64,000 nt of DNA from Protula sp. h YS-2021 (taxonomy: Eukaryota > Annelida > Polychaeta > Sabellida > Serpulidae): positions 78,609,214-78,673,213 of the forward strand of contig OX457027.1 in assembly GCA_949752745.1 (NCBI GenBank), in the 5' to 3' direction. Of the stretch, positions 24,691 through 36,786 are shown piece after piece. How positions within the stretch are numbered: the first letter of the stretch is position 1; each line of letters opens with the position of its first letter. The translations under genes were made by a program, and so were the position numbers. The notes beneath the pieces were generated by a model, which did not search any database, had not been told where the DNA came from, and was given only the letters and a program-made list of their open reading frames with translations.

Positions 24691-27215
24691 TCTGGGATAT
24701 GTTTTTATTGTGTTGTGGCGGGGAACTCGGTCATTTTTTCTCGACAATACTTCTTTTATATTTATAAAATAAGATATGTTTATTACAGAGCCAGTGATTT
24801 GGTCGGGGAGACCTATGATATTGTCGACAGCACCTCATGATCTGTTGGCAGAACTTTGCAGAAATCTTCAGTCAGCAATCCCTACAGCTTCAGTGACAAT
24901 CGCAGAAGACAACCGGCCTCACTGTCCACCGCCATCACAAGAAATGTGCATACGCCAAGGATCTGGCAGCAAATGTAATGGCGGTGTTAGAACTAGAAAC
25001 GTCGGCCCTTTTTAGGACCATCAATACGTATGAAACAAGCAAAATTCTGTTATTGTTGTTGTTGTTGTATAACTGATGAAATACGACTGCTGATGTATGG
25101 ATTATGACATAAAGAAACAGACTTCTGGCCGGACAAAACGGACCGGACCAGAAGTCTCCTTCCTCAGCTACTATTATGTTCTATTGCAAAAATATGTTAT
25201 ATAGTATGCTTTTTTTTGTATTAACAACATCAAAAATACCGGTTAGTTTTCACGGTATAAAATACTACGATACATTTGCTGGTTAACGTACCTTGATGTT
25301 GAATTAAATCGTGTCTGTTGATTGTTTGTATAGAAGAAAAAACCCAATGCGGGCCGAAATAACACAAGTTTGCTGCTTGTTAAGCGTGGAACAGTCCTCA
25401 GAATGGCTTAATATTAAGGGATAGCAAAGTGTTTTTGACAAGACCGGAAAGTTTCAATTGCTTTTTTTGGAAAATAGTGTCTTTTGTGGGTGGTATGCGT
25501 TTTTTATGTACTTGAAGGGATGCCTCGCTTCTTTTGCATATACAAAAGGAAGGGTTTTAACATTTAAGCAATATGACACTTTAAACACTCATCACGAACT
25601 TTAAAATAAAAGCTGGCTTTCGCTCAAGTTACGTGAGATCATGCCTCCCCGATTACTGAAGAGAACGAAGCGTTTCCATTATAATCCTTGAACCATAGAG
25701 CTTCTTCACACATTTCGGCATAAGGACGTTTATTGAGAAATGCAAACACTTTGAAAACTAGCCAACATTGTCAAACTTCCGAAATGAGTTATTAAAATGT
25801 TGCCACGCGGGTGAGAGAGGCACAGAAAAAAGGAGACCAAAACATTATGCACACACACTTCTAAATGCAAGCGGCTGTGTAGGTTTTTTTATTTGCATCG
25901 AAAGTGGTTCTGCTAAGAAAAGCAAGGTAAATGAACGTTCTGTAAAGCTTTTATTCACAGCATTTTATTTTGATTCCATAAAAGGTATATGTTCGACATT
26001 TGCAGACTAAAGTACCAATAGTTAGCTAAACTGCCTTTCGGGGAAATGGGATTTATTCATTGACTTTATTTTTTTCTGCACTTAAACGCTTCTAATCACT
26101 ATCAGCCCACCAAGAGTTTAGATATAGAAATACTTTATGAATGCAAACAGGTGCTTTTTGGCATTAGAAGTGTGTTACATGATACTAATGTTAGTAGAAA
26201 ATATGTTTGATTTTTAAGTAACTTAGAAAATATTTACAATTTTTTAAATGGAAAGGTACGTGTCAGCACAATAACAAATCTAGCCCAATAACAAATTTGT
26301 AATCTGGTGGCCGATTTGCAAATGGGCAATTGAGTTACAAATTAGTTATTGGACCTGGCCAGGGATTGGCTGGTAATTCACTAAAACAAACATATTTCCA
26401 CTTTCTACTAGTGGAAATAAAACTATTTGCGTTCAAGTGTTATTTATTTCAGCCCAGAAAAGAAGAGCCATGCTTGACTTTACATTACGAAAGCCTGTGC
26501 GCGCACGAAGAAACTATTATTACACACCAGAAGTATGTGTTGTGTACAGTCTTTTAAATGGGAAGAAAACAAGACTTTTTGGGACATGCATGGTGAAAAG
26601 AATGAATGTTTTAGGATCAATGCAGAACCAAAACAAAACAAACAAACCCCCAAAAATTAAAAAAGAGAAATCATATCAGTAAAAAATAAACACACATCGG
26701 CATGATTTTTAAAATAATTTTTTCTTTTTCATTCCTATTCCTAAGAAGTTTTAACTTTGGTTCACAGGATATCTATTCTGAACCATTTCAAACACCTATG
26801 TTTGGATAAAAATTAACTACAATGTCCATTGTTCAATGGATCCTTTTGGCAAATTTAAGTTTTTATTATTTACATTGCACTTATTTTATTTGCCTGTTAT
26901 TTTCTGTTTTTTTGCTGAACACATCAGTGCATTATTATTTTGATAAATTGCTCTCTGAAAGCACATATATATTTTAATGAAACACAAAAGAAAAAGCCAA
27001 GCATGAGATGCTTACAACTTTTCATAACATACACATTCCTATGCACGATTTTGTCAGTATGTCTTTATGTCAGTATGTCTGTATAGAAAAATCCTGTTCA
27101 CGTGTTAAATAAACTAATTAAACAGAGAGCCGAATGCAATACTTGAACAAATAACGCTATTAGCATTACCACCTTTTAGATGTGTTGATGTTCTCTCAGG
27201 AGTATGGTCTCGTTT
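24691..27215. other. Non-coding DNA with dispersed repeat copies
   Basis: No gene is supported. About 25047-25160 (GTTGTTGTATAACTGATGAA and a nearby AGACTTCTGG) is matched in inverted orientation at about 29130-29250. A block at 26105-26200 (AGAGTTTAGATATAG, AATGTTAGTAGA) recurs at 29028-29130. These are copies of dispersed repeats around the GT31 gene. Confidence 0.4.
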
Positions 27216-27319
27216 TCAGTCGTTTTCTTTGACATTGTTTTCTTTCAAGTGATTTCTGGCATCCATACACTTGCCACTAAGATAGTCATAGTGATGTGCA
27301 GCAACGAGCGTCGGTCTTC

Positions 27320-27950
27320 TCAAAAGCGCGTTGTCGCAAACATAATGGGTTGACGGCATTGGTATACATTTATTTTCTCTTTCACGCGAACTACACCAGT
27401 CAAATAGATATCTTCTGTGCTAATAATAGGTGTATCTGGCATTAAAATACGGCGCAATAGTTTCGGTGTAATACTGTTGCTGTACATATAAAAAAATCCC
27501 GATGTGAAATTTGGGTATTTTTCCAGGGGGTAGGAATCGTAGTCAGTATGGAATGTCTCAAATCCGGTCCCATTCTTTGGGACATCATGAGAACTACTGG
27601 CCCTTCCTGTAAATATATTGCCCAGCTGAGCCATATCTATTTTTCGCATATTCGACAATAAGCGTCCTGTATTGATGTATGTGTCGTCATCATGTTTCAT
27701 GATATACTTAGCTGCTTTACAATGTACAGATGCCCATTTTACCATAGCTATAGTTTTCATGGTCAAATTAAGGTAGTGGTCAACGACATTGACCTGTATA
27801 ATGTCGTGTGGTGGACTACGAATTATTTCTTGCCTTTGAGCAGATGACAGAGTCTCTGTCGTGGGTATTTCGTTTTCCCTTATAGAACCAATGATGAAAT
27901 ATAATCGAATTAATCTTTCCGGGTTCTGCAACTTCTCTTTCCAATGATGT
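27320..27950 (-). CDS. GT31 beta-1,3-galactosyltransferase-like enzyme, catalytic exon
   Basis: This exon carries the GT31 catalytic domain (Pfam Galactosyl_T type), which acts in the Golgi lumen and moves galactose or GlcNAc from UDP-sugar to glycans. Visible motifs are the IRxxW-like start HHWKEK, LYFIIG, the VVDHYLNLTMKT block, the metal-binding KHDDDTYIN (DxD motif) and STEDIYLTGVV. It starts after an AG acceptor (TTTACAG|ACATC) and joins the upstream exon in phase 2, together giving 350 codons. N-glycosylation sequons occur (NLT, NGT, NFT). The frame stops at 27320, but an alternative frame continues coding-like sequence to 27216, so the C-terminus may be frameshifted. The acceptor specificity cannot be told. 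Confidence 0.88.
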
Positions 27951-28312
27951 CTGTAAATAAAAATAACATATAAAATTTTAACGTTCTATAAAAAAAGTTA
28001 GGTTTGGAGCGGGAGTGCCATCCATGTAACAGGGCAAAAAAATATTTTATCGGACATGCTCATTTTTATATTATGCACCAAAAATAAGTTAATCAAGTAA
28101 GCAAAGTTCTTACTTAAATACTAAAAATTATGTAGCTTTAAAATAATTATATAATATTAAAAACAACGCCAAAATAATAACAGTAATTAAATTACTATTA
28201 CTACTATTATTATTATTAGTATTTTTAGTATTTTCTGTATTATTATTATAACGAAAGAACAAATAATAGATAAGAAATTTTACTTAAAACAACACTGAAT
28301 CGAGATACTGAC

Positions 28313-28734
28313 CTTATTGCTTTTATGACCCTATACTCTCTGTATGTACGCAATGGCATGTGGACGAAGACTGCTAGATATGTATTCGATGGACAACTGT
28401 TTACATAGGAGTAGTCTTCCTTACCGATTATATCAATGAAATCTGCAATATTCACGTCCTTGAAAAATGTCCAGTGGTGTCCTTGTATGCTCGAATTATT
28501 TCGTTTCCTGGTTGCTTCTTGAAACTGCTCTAGCAAATCCTTATCAATACTCATCACTGCTGTGTTCAAATGATAACGATTCTTTTCAGTTTTGGTTGAA
28601 ATTTTCATGTCCTTATATTGAAAAGTTTTTTCCCTTTTCTCCAGATCAAGAAACACACAAGATACAAATAAATGTAATGAATATGCAAAAAAGAATGCAC
28701 AGCCTAGTCTTTTTATGTTTTTCCATTTAAACAT
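28313..28734 (-). CDS. GT31 glycosyltransferase, first coding exon with signal anchor
   Basis: The exon encodes a short cytoplasmic tail (MFKWKNIKRLG), a hydrophobic segment CAFFFAYSLHLFVSCVFL that fits a type II Golgi signal anchor, a charged stem and the start of the catalytic domain (NTYLAVFVHMPLRTYREYRVIKAIR). The sequence ending in the RxxxxIR motif is typical for the edge of the GT31 domain. The donor is AAG|GTCAGT at 28311-28312 in phase 2, which rebuilds the Arg of IRHHW when joined to the next exon. ATG at 28732-28734 is the first in frame and is directly followed by the anchor. Confidence 0.85.
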
Positions 28735-29982
28735 CTTGTGCTAAATCAGTAGAAAGATTAAGCGATCCTTAAAAAGAAAGAAATGACATTCCCCAATCGC
28801 TTTAAAGATCCTGAAATCACTGCTTCAGGTTTAGACGTTCTGCAAGAAAATGTAGTTATTAAATGTTCTGTAAAATCTCTAGCAAGAGCGTCTTGTTTTG
28901 GTTCCATAAAAATTCTATATTTGATAACTGCATGCTAAGTGTACTATTACGGAAGTGCTTTTCAATAAAGTGGGATTATACAGTTTTTTTTACTTTACTT
29001 ATACTGCGTTTACCCTTTTGATCGCCCACAAAGAGCTTAGATATAGGTGTAAATATGCACAATTTTTTATACTGCATATTCGGAATTTACATTGTAGATA
29101 GACTACAAGTTTAATGTTAGTAGATACGAGAGGAGACTTCTGGATACCATATCTAGAAGTCCCATGGTAACTGACCAACATTCTCCCCTCGGGCAAGACA
29201 TGTTGAGTTGATCCATAACCCATACTTCATCAGTTATACAACAACGACAAGATTTTACGTTTATAACACACGAGATTGACTTACCCCCTCGCCCTAAATT
29301 TATTTTTGGATCCCTCGTTCATCTGAACATATTATCAGTTAACTGATCCCTGCCCAGGGGCGAAAAATATATTTTGCTTATTTTTCATCACTCATTCATT
29401 TGAACATATTTTTAGTTGAGTGACCCCCCCTTCTCCCATTTGTGCTTACTTTTTATTCCTCATTCATTTTAACATACTTTTGTTGACCGAGACCTCCCCC
29501 GCTCCGCATCCCGGCTATATAACTTCAACCGGCGGCTATGATAATTTCAACAGCGCATAACTTAAAAATTACTGGACAGATTTCAACTATTTTTTCAGCA
29601 TAGTGCTCAGCAACTTTGTATTTAATGCAGGGCAACTGACGATACAATTTATTAATGAAGAACATTCAAGCTGTATTTGTAATGTTTGGCAAGAACTTGA
29701 AACTTTGCTTTGAAGTAAATAGTCAATTCATGAGAAAGAGAACTGACGTCATCCTATATCCTAAAGATCAAGCTGTGGTGAACGTTGAAGACATAGCGAC
29801 AATATTTTCTTTCTAGCCAGTTTGATGTTGTTTCAAAGTCGAAGAGGTCGCAGAAATTTTTTAAAAGCCACATATGAACACTTGCTTAAAAAAATCAAAT
29901 GATACCGTGGTTATATTAGGAAGAAGAAGAAAAGTGAAATATGTCAAGCATCTCAACTCTTTCTTCGCAGACGCACAGAGAG
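28735..29982. other. Non-coding; dispersed and tandem repeats
   Basis: Copies of the repeat family described at 25-26 kb lie at 29025-29250. A diverged tandem repeat with unit about 70-78 bases (core CTCATTCATTTGAACATA followed by GTTGA and a C-rich stretch) has three units at 29312, 29390 and 29458. A 44-codon open stretch at about 29678-29815 has no recognisable domain. Confidence 0.45.
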
Positions 29983-30325
29983 AATGGATGATGTCTTCAA
30001 AGTGAACCATATTGATTTTGTATTTTCAGAGTTTCTTCATTTTAAATTCAACCGGGTACTAAAAGTGAATAATATGCACAAATACTGGGAAACTGTTGGA
30101 AGGACATTTCAAAGAAATAGTTTTATCCAATGTTTTTGAGTGATTGTGAAGAACTGAATTCTGCCAAGGTATACCTGTGATATTGATTCAGGATTTATCA
30201 ACACCAATACGATTTCGCCAGTTGGTCCCATGCTGGCTGTAGCTGCTAGAATTGTTTTACATAACGATGACATTTCACTATCAACGGATATATCAGAACC
30301 TGTTATATTCAATAATGGATGAGGT
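29983..30325 (+). pseudogene. Homologue of the 145-residue Maverick protein, broken
   Basis: The start MDDVFKVNHIDFVFSE matches MDDIFKVNYTNYVFSK of the protein at 60899-61336. After a stop near 30139 the homology resumes with DIDSGFINTN and VAARIVLHNDDISLSTDIS. The function of the family is unknown. Confidence 0.75.
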
Positions 30326-30429
30326 GTAATCAGTATAGACATTTGCAAAATGGTTGTAGAAGATTAAAGTTTATGTGTATATTGAGGTTGCAGTGCACAG
30401 TATAATCTTTAACTGAAATACTAAAACAA

Positions 30430-31425
30430 AACAAGCATCCTGTAACATATTCCAAAATGAGCAATTGGTTGCAAGATCAAAATGTGTTTAGTTTACTGCA
30501 ACCAGTGAAATACAAATTAAAAGACACCGCATCATTAACCGTGGTATTAATGATATGTGGGATGTGGCAGTTGTAGCCAATATTGCAGAACATAATGAAG
30601 GCAATCACTTCCTACTAATCTTCATAGATGTCTTTTCAAAACATTTGTGGGTACAACCTATTCCAAACAAGATTCATGCGAGTGCCATTCAAGCTTTCCA
30701 AAAGATTTTTCAAGAAACGACAAGAAAGCCTAGAAAATTGAGGTCAGATGATGGAGCAGCATTTAAGAACAGATGGGTAAAACAATTTCTGAAGAAAGAA
30801 GACATTCATGCATATACTACCAAGAATGAGACGAAAGCCAACTTTGCTGAAACAGTCAGAAGTACTCTCAAAGGAATGACGTATCGCTATTTTCCACATC
30901 GATAAAAGTATTTCAGACATTTACACATGTATACAGATATTTTACAAGACTTGTTTATAATTATAATCATATACCTCATTGACCCAAGGTTATGTACCGA
31001 CAGACATTACCAAGAACCAAGAACAAGTGTTGAAACTCCTGTATATTGATAAATTGAAATTGAAATCAACAAAAAACCAAAACCCTTCACTTTTAACATT
31101 GGTCAGCTTGTTCGCTTTTCACACATGAAATGTGTATGTCAAAAGGATTACCATATAAAATGAACGCAAGAAGTGTTCATTGTCACACATCGTTGTAAGA
31201 AAGTTGGAATACTCTTGTATCGTGTCAAAGACTTTTTAGACGAAGATATTGATGGTCTTTTCTATGAAGAAGAATTACAAGCTGTTACAAAAGACGTTCA
31301 ATCCGTGTATAAAATTGAAAAAGTTTTGAAGACACAAAAAAGACGAGATGTGAAAGAATTATCTGTCAAATGTTAGACTGGCCAAAGAAATTTAATAGCT
31401 GGGTAAAAGAATCTAATATTAAAGC
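30430..31425 (+). pseudogene. Maverick integrase, decayed
   Basis: The retained core frame (30555-30905) holds DMWDVAVVANIAEHNEG (first catalytic Asp region; the partner Asp is now Val), FIDVFSKHLWVQPIPNK, LRSDDGAAFKNRWVKQFLKKE and NETKANFAETVRSTLKGM. A stop at 30903-30905 then cuts it. The C-terminal half follows at 30960-31420 with VFIVTHRCKKVG and a chromodomain-like IEKVLKTQKRRDVKELSVKC. Multiple frame changes make it non-functional. Confidence 0.85.
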
Positions 31426-31980
31426 CAACAGGTAGTGGAAAAAGGTCTCTTGTGAAAGCGCTCATTGAACAAGAAGCTATTCAACCATTTCCTTAAAATA
31501 TTTTATAGCTCTATCCTGTGGATCAGCACTTGTACAAAGGCATGAAAGGAGTGACAGTCCATTAAGATATTCCAGAGGATATTGAAAAGCGTTTCAATCC
31601 GAAAAAGAATAACTCATTCATGACGAAATGTCACAGTGATGAATGCATGGCCAGATTGTTTAGTGATATAAGTAGTCATAAAAATTCTAAGCATTATTTT
31701 CATCCTACACAATCGGTTTCACCCACGAAAGGAAAAGCGTCATATTACTTCAAATACACAATAAATTATTCTCTTTAATAAACCAAGAGATAGTCAACAG
31801 ATCAGTACACTGGCTCAGAAAATGTTTCCAGGGAAATCTCAGTTTCTCATTGAGACATATCAAGATACTACAAGAAAACCTCATGGTTATTTATTCATTG
31901 TTTTGACACCAAAGACAGAAGATAAGTAATAAACATTGCTGTTATGTGAATGAAATAGTGTACGAAGAAGAATTACAACA
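31426..31980 (+). pseudogene. Maverick packaging ATPase, decayed
   Basis: The stretch begins with a Walker A remnant PTGSGKRSLVKALIEQ and continues with LYKGMKGVTVH, DIPEDIEKRFNPKK, MTKCHSDECMARLFSD and FPGKSQFLIETYQDTTRKPHGYLF. All align with the ATPase at 56610-57269. Several frame changes and the loss of the region around Walker B disable it. Confidence 0.8.
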
Positions 31981-31994
31981 GTTTGATATTAAAT

Positions 31995-32345
31995 GTCACG
32001 ATGCCCAGACGAATTCAAGCAAATCAACCATTACTTTATTTATTAGCACGTAACAGTGCTAGGCGACGTCAATCCTTATTGGAGCAAGCCACAGAAAATG
32101 AATTAACCGGTTTGTTCGAAATGTGCTTGAATATATTGCATCGGCACTAACGACTGACGACAGCAAAATTAAAGAGTGAACAACAAACCATTCGACAACT
32201 GGCTGATAAGAAAATTGATAAAGAAATTGCGCTTCCATTATTAGCTCGATTATTATTAAAAAGTGAAGCATGTAATGCAAATGGTTCTGTTCCGGAATCA
32301 GAATATAGAAAATTATTATCAAGTCAACCTTCAAATGATGGTATT
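31995..32345 (+). pseudogene. Homologue of the 108-residue Maverick protein
   Basis: MPRRIQANQPLLYLLARNSA and FEMCLNILHRH match the intact protein at 56291-56617. A stop follows, and the remaining part (RQLADKKIDKE, LPLLARLLLK) continues in frame. The C-terminal hydrophobic LPLLARLLLK is conserved between copies. Confidence 0.8.
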
Positions 32346-32398
32346 TAAACTAAAGGAAATGAACTTTTAAAAAAGCGAAATCGTACAACTGCAACGTA

Positions 32399-32707
32399 AT
32401 GTCTCAACTGCTTGGCCGTCATTTACAAACAATTCACTCACAGCAACAAAAGTCTGCTGCAGCTGCTGCAGAAAAGTCAGAAAAGTCACAACAATTAATA
32501 ATTCTAAACCATTTTCACCCTATATATCATGTAAAAGTAACACAACTTCTGGCAGAACTTCAGAAGTATTGTAGAATATGGACAGATAAGAATGAACTTC
32601 TGTTGAAAACTGCAACTGTAATTAAAAATTCCAATATTATTGATTTAGTGACAAAGAGCGGCAAGTGCCAAAACGTGGGTAGAAGCAGTTTATTCAGGAA
32701 ACTGTAG
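32399..32707 (+). pseudogene. Homologue of the Pro-rich Maverick protein (192 residues)
   Basis: MSQLLGRHLQTIHSQQQK matches the internal MSQLLGRYLRTSQSQQ of the protein at 55716-56294. FHPIYHVKVTQLLAEL and KNELLLKTATVIKNSNIIDL follow. In place of the poly-Pro run there is a Gln/Ala tract. The frame breaks at 32650-32700, with remnants up to 32770. Confidence 0.8.
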
Positions 32708-32768
32708 ATGCTTATTTTCCAAATCTGTTTTTGGCAAAAAGTCAACTGCTGGAGATATTGCAAAAGAA

Positions 32769-32990
32769 ATGAAATATGGCTCAAAGTTACGTTGTTGTCA
32801 AGAAAATGAAACTACGACTCATATTCCTGTAAAAATGAGGTGTAAAAGTGCTTGTTGTCAAGAAGTAACACACAGCAACAATGTGAACCATGCACGCAGC
32901 GTACGCACTGCAAGCAGTATAAACGGTGCGCGCCATGCACGAAGTAATGTATATACCCATCCAATCCATCAACACGCATATACAATTTAG
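32769..32990 (+). pseudogene. Homologue of the Cys-rich small Maverick protein
   Basis: The frame keeps LRCCQENETTTHIPVKMRCKSACCQE, parallel to the CCQEEK...VKIRCTSACCEGE core of the 72-residue protein at 55513-55731. The N-terminal GKFLTW part is altered. Just downstream TATATACC at about 32948 parallels the TATATAGG before the intact penton start. Confidence 0.65.
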
Positions 32991-33040
32991 CCATCATAGA
33001 GTCAAAACGTTTTCACATAACTTCTCCTAATAATGCTAGC

Positions 33041-34027
33041 ATGAACTATTATCCTTCTAATAAAGCTTCTAATTATCAAATTCGTTTGCCTCATACATTC
33101 TATTTGAAAGGAAAATATGAAATGGCCTCAGCTGAAATTCAATACCCACACACAGGGATGATAATAAGACAAGGAATGAACCACTACATTCATTATCGGT
33201 CATCATTAGATACTATGATTGTCAGTTCATATGGCTACCATAGATTCATATCTGACATATGTACTGCAGTAAATGAAGAATAATCTATTAATAAAAGCTC
33301 TATTCGGTCCAATTGTGATAACATTAGACTAAGAGTTTTTCTTACTTTTGAGTAATAATTATGAAATTGTCTTTTCTACTGGATTAGCTGGGATTCAGGA
33401 TTTCTACGAAATCAATGTGTTGCGCAGTCATTTAAATTATTTATGTTTGATGTTTGACATGATTAATTGATATATCAAGGAAAGTGAAATGTGTCACTAT
33501 TTTTTAAACATGTTGGTGTCAAATGTTCAAGGTCTAGTCGTGTGACACTGTTCAAGTCACATGACTTCTTTGGCATATAAGCAGTTCCCTGCCGCGCCTT
33601 GGTAAAATAATTTCAAATTTAAGGATGGTGAGTGATCGGTAATAAGAAATGAACCGATAAAATTGGTAAGACCTAAAATTTCTTGTGCTTGTGAGTTAAG
33701 TAAGCTATTTATTTGTGCAATCTTTAAAGATTTAATTCAAGAAATAACAAGGTTCAATTGAGTTACGATTTACGTTTAGTGTTAAGATTAGTCGTTGAAG
33801 CCACAAGTAGTTGACGATTATTATGCTCCTTTGCGACGTTCTGTTCCCATTGAAGATACTGATGGGGATATTATTATGAAAACTTATGAAGAACCTCATT
33901 ACGCACCTGTTAGATATCAAAATTTGATACTACAGAAATCAATATTAAGGATGGCACAGGTCATAATGTTACATAGCAAACTGGAAAAGTGACCTATAAA
34001 CTTTATTTTAGACAAGAAGCATTATGA
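33041..34027 (+). pseudogene. Maverick penton/minor capsid, interrupted by a 400-bp insertion
   Basis: MNYYPSNKASNYQIRLPHTF and GMNHYIHYRSS match the penton at 54731-55495. Sequence ends abruptly after FSTGLAGI near 33395. Homology resumes near 33795 with KPQVVDDYYAPLRRSVPIED and MKTYEEPHYAPV. The 400 bases between are unrelated to capsid genes, and about 120 bases of the penton are lost. The ATGA overlap with the next gene (34024) survives. Confidence 0.8.
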
Positions 34028-34350
34028 AAGCCTAGAGACACGATCCATTAACCTAACGCAACCATTTCCTTCATCAATTTGGGGGAGATTTGCCAGGATT
34101 TAAAGGTGTACGGATGCAATATGGAGATGGTAAATCTATTCCACTCATTAAGACAGGGGCTAAGAATGTTGCACCACATCTTGAAAAGGCTGAAAAAAAT
34201 ATGGTTAAAGACGTGATTGGCTGTGTAACTCAAGAAGTTGCTGGTCCCATTGATAAACGAAGTAAACTAAAGAAAGTTGTCAGAAGGCGAAAGACAGTGA
34301 AAGCAGCAACATCAGAAAATATATTTGTAAAATCAGAAACAAACACAATG
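34024..34350 (+). pseudogene. Homologue of the basic pVI-like Maverick protein
   Basis: PGFKGVRMQYGDGKSIPLIK and GAKNVAPHLEKAEKNMVKDV match the intact proteins at 51029-51493 and 54270-54734. The N-terminal part (about 34030-34090) is frameshifted. The basic tail (KKVVRRRKTVKAA) is retained and runs in frame into the following capsid start. Confidence 0.8.
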
Positions 34351-35550
34351 TCAATCATTCATGATCATTCATGTGAATGCAATCTTTCTCCATTGGAAAA
34401 GTTTCATATACCACCAGCACAAACTCGTGAAGAAAAATTTTGGTGTGGATTATCAACCACGCACTGCATTTACAGATAATGCTCCAATAGAATTTAATAT
34501 TCCTGATAGTACAGAAGAATATTTAAATTTAAAGAATAGAAGTATCCATGTTGTATGTAGCATTATAAAGCCTGATGGAACATATTGTGGTGCAGTTGAT
34601 AGTGTAAAATCCATCAATGATTTGGTTAAGGATCCAATATTGAATTATTTATGAATGATCGCCTAGTAAAAATTCCCATTGTTATACCAGCATCATTTCT
34701 CAAAAGTTTATATCAGGTTTTCGTAAGTAGCTGGCAAGTAGCTAATGTAGGAAATAATGGCTTACATAATCGTTATTTGCATTTGCGTCTAAGCCGTAAG
34801 TTTATGCTTACAGGTGCCTTAAGAGGTGGGTATGTTTAAGCAGGATCGTTATCTTCCCAATGATATGAGTCTGGAACTGCGTTTGTATACACAAAAAGAT
34901 GAATATTTATTAATGGCTGTAAATGATACCTTTACGGTAGAAGTGAAAGATGTGTTTTTAATCATTTGCAAAGTGAGGGCTAGTCCAGGTATTCAACTGG
35001 GACATACAGATGCATTGATGGAAACCACTGCCAAGTTTCCTATTATCAGAAAAGAATGTCAGATTTTAGCCATTCTCACTGGATTTCAATCTTTTGTGAA
35101 AGGTAACATTTTTTGGGCAAATTACCAAAACGTATTGTAATTGAAATAGTTCATAATAAAGATTTTGCTGCAACAGTGCCGAGAAATCCTCAAAATTTTG
35201 AATATTAATATTAATTACATGAAACTTTACACTGATGGTGAATCAGTCCTATCCAAACTCTCAAGTTTAACTAATTAATTATAGAAAATATCTTGACGCT
35301 TTTGAAACTCTTTACAAATCTTTTGATAAATTGAATGGTAAGAAAATCCCCGTCCTTAAACGAGAAGAGTGGCCTAGAGGTTATGCTTTATTTTCTTTCG
35401 ACTTAACGCCCTTATCAAGCATGGCAACCTACCGCTAGAGATACAGTTTGCTAATGCCTTGCAAAAATACAGTCAATGTCATAGTCCATGCTGAATTTAA
35501 CAACTATATTAAATTAAGCGCGAATTGCAGTATTCAGTTTGATTATCAAT
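34349..35550 (+). pseudogene. Maverick major capsid protein, decayed
   Basis: MSIIHDHSCECNLSPLEKFH at 34349 matches the capsid start of the other element. Later blocks are EFNIPDSTEEYLNLKNRSIH, RYLHLRLSRKFMLTG, QDRYLPNDMSLELRLYTQKD and VRASPGIQLGHTDALM. Several frameshifts and internal deletions are present. At the position where both copies in the other element have an in-frame TAA (after PVLS), this copy has AAA (Lys). That shows which state is likely ancestral. Confidence 0.85.
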
Positions 35551-35551
35551 C

Positions 35552-35985
35552 GTGAATACGAAGCAGATGGATACAATATTGATACATGACGTTATGACAA
35601 AAGATTTATTCCACCGAGTGTTTCCTATGGATCAACTTCCAGCATTTCAACAAGGTGCCTATGTTATAAACACTGATGATGATGCCGAGCCTTGCGAACA
35701 TTGGTTTGCTGTGTACTTTAACAAAGCTGTGGAATACTTTGACTCCTATGGACTTGAACCCATAGATGAACGTTTTGAAAAGTTTTTAAATAATGAGTAT
35801 GTGTATAATTCAATACCACTGCAGCAGCTCATTTCCAATGCTTGTTGGTTTTTATTATGTGTATTATATATTGCATAAAGAGCTCGAGTTCATAGCATGT
35901 TTGAAATAGATATATTAAAAAGAAGTGATGGAGATTTTGTAACAAAAGACTTTGTACATAGACATTATAAACCATTATTCTATTA
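35552..35985 (+). pseudogene. Adenain-like cysteine protease, nearly complete but broken
   Basis: The 108-residue frame matches the protease at 49316-49756. The His of CEHWFAVYF, the Asp of YFDSYGL and the Gln/Cys region QQLISNAC are visible. After NACWF a frameshift ends it at 35878, and the C-terminal peptide RHYKPLFY is found near 35962-35985 in another frame. The start codon position reads GTGA where intact copies have ATGA, so the coupled stop-start overlap has decayed. Confidence 0.85.
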
Positions 35986-36000
35986 AACTTTTTTAAATGT

Positions 36001-36786
36001 TAATTTATAGTTAAGTTTTTTTGGATGTGTAATTAAGTTTTTAGTAATTTATTTATCTCAATATACATTTGTTAATGGTTACTGCTACACTTCATTACTG
36101 CCGTTTTTATGTCACACTAGTGTCATATCAGTCTTATGAGTCACTTAAGTCACTGAGGCCACTGAGGTCCCTGTCGCGGAGTTAATTCACCTGTTAATCC
36201 CTTTTCATTCAAATGGAGCGTCCTTGGCGAGGCGTTTCATCCATAAACCTTTTTCTCATTCTCAAAAGAAGATCCCTGACGAGGTGTTAACTATCCCATA
36301 AAGCATATACCATATATCATATATTGTTATGTATTGAAGTTGAGTATTGTTTAAGAAAAAAAGTTTTAAAAAATCATGTTTTTTATTTCATTTGGCATAC
36401 CAAATCATAAATATTTACCATTGTTGAGAACAAATCAATATATTTACAATTATTGAGAACAAGTCAAAATATTTGCAATTATTGAGAACGAAAAAATTAC
36501 AATTGATTATTGAGAACAAAAAAAATATTTCAAATACACATTATGCCAGTGCATGTAACATATTACTCCATTCATGAGAACTTAAGTTGATATAAGTATC
36601 AACAATGTTATTACCTCGTTTGTAAATGCTCTGAAAACTCATAACATTGATTGAATCCAGTAACTTTTACATTGACATGATGTGATAATACCATTTAATA
36701 TTATTGACATTGTTCTTCATCATAGTCATGCTGACCGTCATACTGACTACACGAGTCCACATATCAGGTGTAAAGTTAATACTTTT
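36001..36786. other. No supported gene
   Basis: AT-rich DNA following the decayed protease. It has a short repeated block (TTGAGAACAAATCAA-like units at 36425-36525) and no coding signal. Confidence 0.4.

Larger units (their letters stand above)
29983..35985 (+). mobile_element. Decayed Maverick/Polinton copy 1
   Basis: On the plus strand this region matches, in order, nine or ten genes of the better-preserved element at 43.1-63.6 kb: the 145-residue protein, integrase, ATPase, 108-residue protein, Pro-rich protein, Cys-rich small protein, penton, pVI-like protein, major capsid and protease. Stops, frameshifts and indels break almost every gene. The genes for the NADAR protein and its neighbours, located between the 145-residue gene and integrase in the other element, are absent. 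Terminal repeats were not recognised. Confidence 0.9.

Noticed and set aside
32059..32334. Minus-strand open frame of 91 codons
   Set aside because: It is antisense to the decayed 108-residue Maverick gene on the plus strand.
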